From contig JAGMUV010000018.1 in NCBI GenBank assembly GCA_020744425.1, forward strand, positions 868,001-932,000: a stretch of 64,000 bases of DNA. The letters are read 5' to 3'. How positions within the stretch are numbered: the stretch's first letter is position 1; each line of letters starts with the position of its first letter. The notes below the pieces were generated by a model. It was not told the origin of the DNA. It saw only the letters and a list, made by a program, of their open reading frames with translations, and did no database searches. Below are positions 21,500-30,319 of the stretch, piece after piece. The stretch is from Dactylonectria macrodidyma. Lineage: Eukaryota; Ascomycota; Sordariomycetes; Hypocreales; Nectriaceae. Both the position numbers and the translations under genes were made by a program.

Positions 21500-24400
21500 G
21501 TCATAGTCAGTAAAGATAGCAGATATGCCTATATCCAGACATACTTTATAAGAATCTCCTTTATCATCAAATTTGACTAGAATATAGAAGTAGGTATTCG
21601 CTTTCCGCTCTAGAGTCTTAGCGAAGTCTGGTCTTCTAATAGCTTCGATGACTTAACCCTTACTAAGGCCAGATTTACACTGCCGCTTTAAGGTTTTTAT
21701 AACGTAAAATGCATCAACAAAGGCTAAGTTAGCTACATTATTATTACTCGCACTAGTATCCGAATCACCAAGGGACTCATTACCTTTATTAATAAGATAA
21801 TATCCATCTATAACTAGTTCTTTATATCATTCTTAGAACCTTTTATTATCCTTATAGAAGTATAGCTCTAGGCCGTATAGTCCTTTCTACCATTAGTCCT
21901 ATTAGTAATAGAAGAAATACTAGGGGTTTTATTAGAAGCAGCCTAAATTGCAGTTTCTATCTTATAGGTCATCCCTTAGTATTACTTCTTCTTACTCTGA
22001 AGATAAATTCTCCTATTACTATAGTCACTTTTAGTAGTCTAATTCTCAATTTCTATCTAGCCAGTTATTATAATTATCTTACTTATTATTTACATAATAT
22101 AGAGGGTTACGATCATCCTACTAGCAGTTCTACTAATAAGACTATCTCTTCTATTAGTATAATAACTAATTCTAACTCTATTATAAGCATCCTTACTCGC
22201 CTTAGTCTTAGTTACTATATCCTTAGTACCTTAGTAAGTATCTTTAATCTCAGTCATTCTATCCCTAATAAGCATTAGGTCCTTCTGCTTTACTATCGGA
22301 TTCGTCTTCTCTCTTATTTCTATAGCTTATAAACGCTTTCTAAGCTATATATATATTCGATTTAAATATAGTTTTCAGTTTAAGGTCATTCGCTTCCTTT
22401 TTAGTATTGATTTTACTCTAAAGATTACGTTTTTTATTATCAAAGTATAAAAAGTAGTCTGCCTAGCTTATCCCTTCTTTTAGTAAGTCTATAATAGCCT
22501 TAAGTTCAGCGTCTAAGCAGGTATAAACAGTAAATAGCAGTTAGTAATTAGTCATTCTCTTAAGAGCTCGTTCCTTAGTAAAGACTATACTAATAAAATC
22601 ATATATATACTTATTACTTATAATATCCTCCTTAGTAAATTTAGCTTTTATTAACTATTTAAGCGCATTATCTTATTATATACTAAATTCCTTATGCACT
22701 ATATTAAGAAATAGGTCTTTATTAGAAGTTAGCCTTTCTCAGTCCTTATTATCGAGTTAATTAAAGTACTATATTAATACTAACCCTCGAAGGTTATTTT
22801 TAAGTCCTTTTAGAATAGCTTCGCACTTATAAGGGTTAATTAGATCCTAGTAAGTATTAACTGCATCTATCTATAATTCCATATTACAGAAGATGATTTA
22901 CTTTCTATTATAATAAGTATTCCCTTAACTGCTTATATCGCTTTTAACCCTATCAGGCTAGAATAGACCTAAATGCTGAATATTATAGTCCCTCCTACTT
23001 AAGTGCCCATTACTAACTACGAATATTACTATTATTACTAGCGTTTAAGATGCTTATCTTACTATAAGGTTAGCTAGGAATAGCTTATAACTTCTTTAGC
23101 TCCTCACTTCTATTATTCCATAAGTATTATCCAGTAAGTCATTAAATTCTTCCTTCTAACTATAAGAAGGCTTATATAGGCCTCTAATCTTAGTATATAA
23201 GTAATAACCTAAGGTTACTCCGCAAGATTTGCTTAATATAGGTTTTTATACTAACTAATTATAATAATTTAGTACTATATAAATCGGATTTAGCCATACT
23301 CCTATTCAGTCCGCCTTTATAGGGTTCTTACTATAGCAATCCAGTCAGTTTATAAATAAAGTGGCTTTATTAATTACACTACCTATTTAAATAGTAATAT
23401 TATTAAACTATATTATAAGGATATTAATATTTCCTAAGACCTCTATTAAACACTCCTCTAGATTCTTAAAGCCATTTTATATAGAATCGAATTAGGCTAA
23501 TATCCTTCTAAAGTCCCTTACTATAGTATTGATTTTAGTATTAGTACTATTTATTCTATTAATAAGGGCTATTATTATATTCTAAAGCTTGCTTATCCTT
23601 TATAGTTCGTATTAATAGTTTCTTCTATTATTTTTAAAAGTAGAGGATCTTTAATGCTAAGTATAGGCTCGCTCTACTAAGGTTAGTAATTACTTCGCTT
23701 CTTTAATAGTATCCTTATCCATTCTGCTATAAGAAATGACTTTATTATAATAGCTTCTACCTCCCTATCTTTATAATAGTCTAATCATTCTATTAGATCC
23801 TAACTCTTACGATCCTAACCCTCTTAGTAATGCTTCCTACTTATATACTGGTTCTACTGTTTAGGAGATTTAGCCTAATGTTAATAGACTAAATCATATA
23901 TTACTAGTAAGAGCTCTTAATATTCTTAACAATAGTTCTCTATACTAAGTAATCATTTTCTAGAAGATTTTTCTTAGCCCTAGGTTAGAGATACTATTAT
24001 CTATTAGTAGTATATGGCCTAATTACACTACTGCTAAGTAGCTTCTGACCCCCAGTCCTATTAGGGGCTGTTTTCCTTTTTTAAGGGGTCTTCTTAGCCT
24101 ATTCTCAGTCATTACTAGCACTATAGCTTCTGACCGGGTAGCTGGGAAGTTTTTAGAGTCTTTAAGATCCCTATATTCAAAAAGGTCCTCATTTTCTATT
24201 ATTATTACTATTTCTAACTCTAAGGAGGTATAAAGTAGCTCTAGGCCCAGTAGATTTGCGAGAAGTTATAGTTCTTTCGCTCTCTTAAGGATCCTTTCTA
24301 TTATCTTCTAGGCTTCCTTTATTTAATGCAGGTCAATAGAATTCCAGTTAGAAGGGGGTTCTTTATCTTATGGTTCGTTAAGTCTAACTAGGTCGCTATA

Positions 24401-24650
24401 TTCATTAAGTATAATAGCAGAGTTCTATAAAGTCTAGAAATCTATCGGATTTTACTAAGAAGGTTTATCTGACCTTAGTGTTTTTATCCTTAAAGAGGAA
24501 GCTTCTAACTCTCTTTACAGTAAGTAGATCTCCTAAGGTAATTAGTTTAGGGATTTTAAGCTTTTCCTATAGTTATTCGGTTTTACCTATAGGATTTAAA
24601 CTTCTTTACTAAGAGTACTTTTATAAGAGCTACTTCTAGTAAGATTTCTA
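21500..24650 (-). pseudogene. Gypsy gag region (decayed)
   Basis: Between the 5' LTR and the protease the minus strand holds broken Asn/Lys/Glu-rich coding remnants, for example a lysine-rich helical block around 22,360-22,560. Position argues for gag. I could not make out a zinc knuckle, so the call rests on order within the element and the continuous low-grade coding signal. Confidence 0.45.
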
Positions 24651-24737
24651 TTAGTTTTAGTATACTATTTTAAGTTATATTTCTAGCATCTTATAGAAGG
24701 GGTTAGTATAATATAAGAACTAGTAATTACTATTACT

Positions 24738-24981
24738 TATTATAATTCTCTTAGTATCTGACTTAAGGGATGTTATTATTAATAGCTATATTATTAAATA
24801 TACTTATTATTATATTTTATACTATTATAGTTCTTTTACCTTAGTAATTAGTACTTAGTAATCTGGTTCTATATATTATATATAAAGTCTTAATTATCTC
24901 CTCTAACTTCTAGAGTGGAAGATTTGACTATAGGCATATTATTTCTACTAGTGAGAACCTGGTCCCGACCTATCCATAACA
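24738..24981 (-). repeat. Gypsy 5' LTR
   Basis: It is 244 bp, the partner of 7825-8068, ends in ACA and is followed by the target copy GCTAT at 24982-24986. The first ~100 bp carry the T/A alleles and the last ~110 bp keep the C/G alleles, the reverse of the other copy. Confidence 0.9.
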
Positions 24982-24986
24982 GCTAT

Positions 24987-26520
24987 TATATATTTCTTTA
25001 ACTAAGTAAATTAAATTATTTATAATAATTATTAGGGTTTTTATTAGTAAAGATAGTATATAAGAATGCTTTCTATAAGAAGTAATAATAATAAAGTTTA
25101 AACTCTTTCTTATTAATATAAAGAAGTTTAAAATAACTATATAAAGTACTTAAACTATTATACTTTAGGATTAAATATAATTAATATCTATAAAGATTAA
25201 TATATAAATCGATTTAGAATTAATTAATAAATACTTATTATATATTTTCTTATACTTTCTATTAGAATTTATTAAGTAATAAGTTTCTAGCTTAAGAAAT
25301 CTTTCTTTTTATAAAACTATTTCTATTTTAATATAAAAAGGCTTATAAATTAGAAGAATAAATAATCTAAAATAGTATTTATAAAAGTAAAAAGAGTTTA
25401 TATACTTAAGAAATGCTTTTAATATATTAAGTAGCCCTTAAGAGAATTAGTTCTAAACTATTTTAAAACTAATTTTATATATATTAGTTTTTTAACTATT
25501 TTTAATTTTAATTAATATAATAAGTGCTTTAAATTATAGTATAGTCTTTAGAATTATTTAATTACTATTTAAGCTATATTAAAATATAATTATTAATAAA
25601 TTAATTTAAAATTAGTTTAAAAATAATTTACTTAAGAGCCTTCTTTTTTAAAATGACTTTTATATAAGTTTAATAAGAAATAGCTATTATATTAAATATA
25701 GCTTCTAAAGCTTTATAATAATCTTACTTATTTATTATAAATTTATATACTTTTAAATTTATATAAAAATATAACTTTTATTTATAAAGGCTATTAAAAA
25801 GTATATAAGAAGTATCTCTTTTTCTAACTCTTTTCTTTATAAAGTATTAAATCTAATATTTTAAGAATTAATTTATAATTAGTTTTAAATCGATTTTAAA
25901 TTACTTATATTACTTTATATAGCCTTAAGCTCTTTAGATTATAAGCCTTTAATAAGAATAATAATTATAATCCTATTTTTAAAACTTATAAGATATTTTA
26001 TTATATAAAATATATAAATAAGTCTTTTAATATAAAGATTCTAAAATAATATTACTTTCTTACCTTTAAAGACCTTAGAATATATATATACTAAGATCTT
26101 TTATAATAATTCTAAATTTAAAATAATTTTAATAAAAGATATTAACTTAAATTAGTTATAAAATAATTTATAATTAATTTAAAACTCACTTTATATAATA
26201 ATAATAATACTTTTACTCTTAATAACTTATTTATTCTAATAAGATTAATAGATTTATTCTAAAGTAAAGAAGTAAGTATATTAAGGTCTAAGAGTTCTTC
26301 TTAATTAAATAATAATATATTAAATAATAGTAAGGTCATTCCTTATTATAAATACATTCTAAATTAATTTAGAATAGATTTATATTACTAAATATATTAG
26401 TATTATTAAAGAAGTAAAGTTAATTATATTATACTTATAAAGAAAGTGATATTTTAATACTAGATGTTTTAGTTAAGTTACCTAATAAGTAGGGAGCGAA
26501 TTATAGGTTAGGTAAAGTAA
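24987..26520. other. Right arm of the outer element: AT-rich, decayed
   Basis: The composition is the same as the left arm and it carries the same short palindromic motif around TAAATCGATTTA (for example near 25,205). No open frame or domain is recognisable on either strand. It ends at the right inverted repeat. Confidence 0.6.
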
Positions 26521-26569
26521 GGCATTTACAGGTGACCCGCCGAGGGCAGTTCAGGTTAACTAAGTCCTC
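26521..26569 (-). repeat. Right terminal inverted repeat of the outer element
   Basis: This is the reverse complement of the left end over 49 bp. The inner 36 bp (26521-26556) are perfect and the outer 13 bp are imperfect, but the terminal GAG is conserved. Confidence 0.92.
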
Positions 26570-26578
26570 ATTCCATCC
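26570..26578 (+). repeat. 9-bp target-site duplication, right copy
   Basis: ATTCCATCC, identical to 3942-3950. The bases after it continue the regulator frame (codons for Gln-Leu-Val-Thr-Leu-Ala-His). Confidence 0.92.
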
Positions 26579-27579
26579 AGCTCGTCACACTAGCGCACGA
26601 CCTCAGCGTGGAACTCGGCCTGGGAGGTCCAACTATGCAGAGCTCGGCGCCAGCCTACTTCTTCCGCATTCAAGGGCCTCTAACGTTAGGAATGCAGCAG
26701 ACTTGGTTGGTCTCGTGGGTGGCTTCGACCACGGCTGCTATTGGACTCAGAAGAGCACATAACTTTGATTGGGGCTCGTCGCACGACGATGCGTTGCGCA
26801 CATTGGAGAAGGAGTCTTCAAACCCTCTGTTCTTAGAAATGCTCTACACCGTCAGGCTTCATGCCAAAGTTGCCGGTGCTCTGGAGCTCTGCGACGTTCA
26901 CTCGTTCCATGACATCAACTCTGACCTTGTGACGACGACTCAAGCTGAGGTTCGCGACAAGTTGAGTGAGTTGAGCAGCAGGCCGCTCGCACAGGGTCCG
27001 CAGCTTCGCTTCTGGCGCGTGCTAGCCTCCATCTATGTCAACGAGCCGGTATTACATACTGACACGAACAAGATCTTTTTTGGAGAGCCGTATGTTGCGG
27101 AGAGGATTGGTGTTCTCGAGTTTGCCCATCCTTCAGAGGTCACTAGGACGGCCGAGTCGGCACTGCGGTCACTTGTGGAGGCATGCCAACTAGCTATTGA
27201 GCTTGTCCTCCACATGGAGCCTAGCATGGTCCTCAGTTTACCCTCCCTGTGCTTCGGGCCAGCGGTGAGCTATACACTCTCCATCTTCGTCAAAGTATTC
27301 GTTGCAGTGTCGGCACCAGGCAACACCTTCGGCCAGGTTCTATCCCGGAAAGCTATCCGCGTCAGGGAGGCAATAGACAGCCTCGTCACTGTTAAAGCCT
27401 CTCTGCTCAAGCTCGATCCGCATATGGGAAATTGGAATACGAGGATCATAGGGTCTGTGGAATGGCTCGAGGCCTGGCTGAACGATTACGAGTCCATTAT
27501 AGAGCGGTATGAGATAAATCTAGAAAGGGAAGTCGCCGAGCGAGCGATTGGCAGTCTAGGCCACAATGGGCATTTCTAA
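26579..27579 (+). pseudogene. Zn2Cys6 transcription factor, 3' part (split by transposons)
   Basis: This is the C-terminal half of the gene begun at 3272. The first residues (IQLVTLAHDLSVELGL) are the helix of the fungal-specific transcription factor middle-homology region. They follow directly on the last residues before the insertion (NHANSI) in the correct phase. The frame then runs open to TAA at 27577-27579 with helical, Leu-rich content and no further intron needed. 5' part minus the 78-bp intron (601 nt) plus this part (1001 nt) is 1602 nt, an exact multiple of three, about 533 residues. There is no promoter or start of its own, so this half is presumably silent. Confidence 0.88.
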
Positions 27580-28217
27580 TCAATTAATTCACACGATGCG
27601 TTCGTCTCTGTTCTAGGTGGACTCTTGGTAACGTCAAGTGTCGTGGTATTCCTGCCTCGGACTTCGGGCCAGTCCGAACTCCAAGCGGCGCAGCCGGGCA
27701 TGACGTCCACGACTCCCGGCTCTGCATTAACATGCCAACGTATTAGTAAATCTTGCAGTCGTGGCTCTAACCTCGATCAAGACGAACCCTTGTCCAAAAT
27801 GCCCATCGTGGGACAGTAATACGCTAGCAATTTAGCCTACATTCTCCCCGTGGTATTTATTAATGGGGATGGCCAACTTTCACCAGCATCTTATTTTATG
27901 GAGACGGCCAATATTCGCCGGTCCCTCGTTGTAAGGGGGCTGTGTAACAACTTAAGCCGCCTTCTACAAGGACTGATGAGATGCAGTGCAACGATGAGAA
28001 AGGATCTATGATGCATTGACTTGAGGTCGTTTCTTGGCGGCTCTTTTTGATGTGGAATCAATTTCGTGTCAGGCTTCACGATGGAGTACATATAAGCCAG
28101 CAATGCACCTCATATCAACAGAGTATCTCAATCATTATCCTACCGCAACAGCCTTGGAACCACCACCCTACCTCAACAGTCTTACAACTACTATCTAGCC
28201 TCAGGAACGTCCTCAAT
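27580..28217. other. Intergenic with fasciclin promoter
   Basis: No ORF with a recognisable domain. A TATAAG box at 28091-28096 lies about 125 bp before the fasciclin start codon. A short repeated phrase (GATGGCCAA / GACGGCCAA, around 27,867-27,912) is probably chance. Confidence 0.5.
28091..28096 (+). promoter_or_regulatory. TATA-like box of the fasciclin gene
   Basis: ACATATAAGCC about 125 bp upstream of the ATG, at a plausible distance for a TATA element plus a CA-rich 5' leader. No experimental support. Confidence 0.4.
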
Positions 28218-29577
28218 ATGCGTCTTCTTAATCTCGCTGCTCTGGCGACTGCCGTTGTCGCTCAAACCGACCTGGCTACCCTGATCGCCTCCCAGGATGA
28301 CCTTTCCACCTTGGCATCCCTCCTGGCCCTCGTCCCAGACATTGCCGAGACCCTTGCCTCTGCCAGCAATATCACCATCTTCGCACCCACCAACGAAGCA
28401 TTCGACTCTGTTCCTAGAGACATTCCCGAGGGCGAAGCCATTGAGTTTGCCAACGACACCATCGCCATTGGCGCTTTGTTGTCCAACCACGTGTGGAAGG
28501 GTTACTATCCCGCTGAAGCCGTCACCAATGTGCCCCTGTTTGTGCAGTCACTTCTCGATGACAGCTTTGTCAACCAGCGCCAGCCATTTGGCAACTTCAC
28601 TGGTGGCCAGTACAACGGTATTGTTAAGAATGGCGAAGACGTTGTCGTCATCTCTGGCGAGCAAGAACTTTCCTACGTAACCGAAGCAGTGAGTCCCATT
28701 CTATGTCCTGGTGAGGATATATGTTGAACGTATGAAGGATATCAAAATCGGTGACACCGTCATCATCCACAAAATCGATAACCCCCTTCGCTTCGGTGCC
28801 CCTCTCCAACACTTCACCCGCCGTGACAACCTCGTCAACTTCAACGCCGCGCTGACCACCGCCGACCTGCCCTACAACTTTGGCAACCTCGACGCCGACT
28901 CGGCCGACAAGTTGAACATTTCTGCTTTCACCGTCTTCGTGCCCAACGACCCTGCCTTTGAGGCGATTGGCTCCGTGCTCGAGGGTGCCGACCTAGAGAC
29001 GCTGAGGACCGTCTTGACGTATCACATTGTAGACGACGTTGTCTTCTCGACAGATCTGGCGAATGTGAGCTTGCCAAGTCTTCAGGGTGGGGATTTGACC
29101 TTTACCGTGGCCGAGGATGGAAGTGCGTGGGTGAATGGTGCCAAGATTGTGTTTCCCAATGTCCTGCTGTTCAATGGTGTCGCGCACGTCATTGATGGGT
29201 AAGTGGTACCCTTTGCTCTGTGAATACATGCTAATTAATACAGTGTCCTCAACCCTAGCGACGCGCCTTTCGACAGAGCGGATCTCGAACCTGCCGCTGA
29301 CCCCACTGACCGTCTGGCCTTCCCGGATGCTTCAACTGTGTCTGAGCTCCCCTTCTCCAGTGCGAGCTACGACACCGATAGTGTTTCCTACACGACCCCC
29401 GAGTTGCTGCGAACACTGGTTGCCGTGGGCGTTAGTGCTACAGCGCCAGCTACCACCACCGAAGAGACATCGGCGCCTACGGGGGAAGTGTCGACTGTGC
29501 CTACAGCTGGAAGTTCGAAGGTTGTAGCCAGTGGAGCTGCTGCAATGGCTCTGTTGGTAGCCATCTTCATGATCTAG
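28218..29577 (+). CDS. Fasciclin (FAS1) domain cell-surface protein, GPI-type, 421 aa
   Basis: Three exons: 28218-28688, 28738-29198 and 29244-29577, with introns GTGAGT...GAAG (49 bp) and GTAAGT...ATACAG (45 bp, branch-like GCTAAT). Residues 1-18 are a signal peptide (MRLLNLAALATAVVAQ). Two FAS1 domains follow. The first contains ITIFAPTNEAF and the second FTVFVPNDPAFEAI, both the FAS1 H1 box; the second ends in the AHVIDGVL H2-like box. A Ser/Thr/Ala-rich stretch and a hydrophobic tail (VVASGAAAMALLVAIFMI) at the end fit a GPI anchor. FAS1 proteins in fungi are wall or membrane adhesins. The first intron acceptor is the least certain boundary. Several N-glycosylation sequons (NITI, NDTI, NFTG) are present. 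Confidence 0.88.
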
Positions 29578-30319
29578 GTTATCCACTGAGTTATCAGTCT
29601 TTCTGAAAGACCTTAAGCTCTACTGGTATATCTGTATGGTTTGTAAGGTCAGGGTGGGAGGATTAGTAGAAGACGTACAGAGGTTATGGGTTGTGTCGAT
29701 AGAGAATTAGCAAGTAGTAATAAAGATGATGAGTGATTGGCAGAAATCGTCTAACTCCGCGAGATATACAGACTATTGAGGCTTATACCACTGAAGGAAT
29801 GCGTGAAGAAATTAGGGGAGAACGGAGGCCGATGCGAGAGCAGCAAACGAGCAAATCAGGCAGGAGAAAACAAACGACTGAAGAATTGCAATAATTTCGA
29901 GGCAGTTGGCAAGATGGCCGCAACCATTATGGCCAACAGTGCTCAAAGAAGCTGTTCAGGAAGAAATGCAGACCAAGGTGGGGCGGCAAGGCTTGATGTG
30001 CGCAGCTGTGGTAATAGATGCGAGGAGCTCAGACCGCATCGAGGAGATCTGCCGACACGAGGCGGGGATGCAGCTGCAGCTAAAAGAATTCATTTATTCT
30101 TGCATTAATACGCGTACAGCGCAACTTTATGTCAAGTCAAACGTCACGAGGTCGACATGTCAGGCTTCATTCCACTCACGACAAGCCACCTTCCCAGAGG
30201 ATACAAGTTTTAGAGACGGACATAACACGATAGTAGATATTATTATTTTGCACTAAGGTCTATGTGGCAACGTCGCATGCTATACAAAGCTGTCCTACAG
30301 CAGTAGATAGGAACTCTTT
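29578..30319. other. Intergenic between convergent genes; contains repeat copy B
   Basis: Two overlapping open frames (29776-30108 and 29906-30256) have no recognisable domain. The only structure seen is the short degenerate repeat around 30090-30150. The far end holds the 3' UTR of the Agd3-like gene. Confidence 0.5.
30085..30155 (+). repeat. Short degenerate dispersed sequence, copy B
   Basis: Related to 1695-1760 at both DNA level (ATACGCGTACA...GCAACTTTAT) and in one reading frame (SCINTRTAQLYVKSNVT against SYIDTRTMQLYSKLNIT). Here the frame is part of a 116-codon ORF of unknown nature. Confidence 0.4.

Larger units (their letters stand above)
7825..24981 (-). mobile_element. RIP-decayed Ty3/gypsy LTR retrotransposon (hosts the copia element)
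   Basis: Two 244-bp direct repeats (7825-8068 and 24738-24981) are flanked by the same 5-bp target sequence GCTAT (7820-7824 and 24982-24986). The coding direction is minus: gag-like, protease, reverse transcriptase, RNase H and integrase fragments follow in that order from high to low coordinates, the Ty3/gypsy order. All frames are broken by stops at former Gln/Trp codons and by D-to-N changes, as expected from RIP. Without the 5.66-kb copia insertion the element is about 11.5 kb, long for a fungal gypsy. This is partly because about 3.6 kb lies between the end of pol and the 3' LTR. Confidence 0.9.
3951..26569. mobile_element. Outer DNA transposon, Mutator-like (MULE-type) by its ends
   Basis: The element is 22,619 bp as found and about 5.5 kb once the nested gypsy element is removed (arms 3951-7819 and 24987-26569, plus the 5-bp target). 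Both ends begin GAG and share 49-bp inverted repeats with a perfect 36-bp core. They are flanked by a 9-bp target duplication inside a regulator gene. Long terminal inverted repeats with 9-11-bp duplications are the established signature of the Mutator superfamily. No transposase domain could be read: both arms are extremely AT-rich and appear RIP-decayed. The superfamily call is therefore an inference from the ends. It could also be a non-autonomous derivative. Confidence 0.75.

Noticed and set aside
7825..24981. Could the two 244-bp repeats be inverted-repeat ends of a DNA element?
   Set aside because: They are in direct orientation, flanked by a 5-bp duplication, and enclose gypsy-order pol domains.
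3951..26569. Could the 22.6-kb insert be a Starship-type giant element?
   Set aside because: No tyrosine-recombinase captain or cargo genes are visible. The size is explained by nested retrotransposons, and the ends are long inverted repeats with a 9-bp duplication.
27859..28217. Possible tandem GATGGCCAA / GACGGCCAA phrases as regulatory repeats
   Set aside because: Only two loosely matching copies; no support for function.
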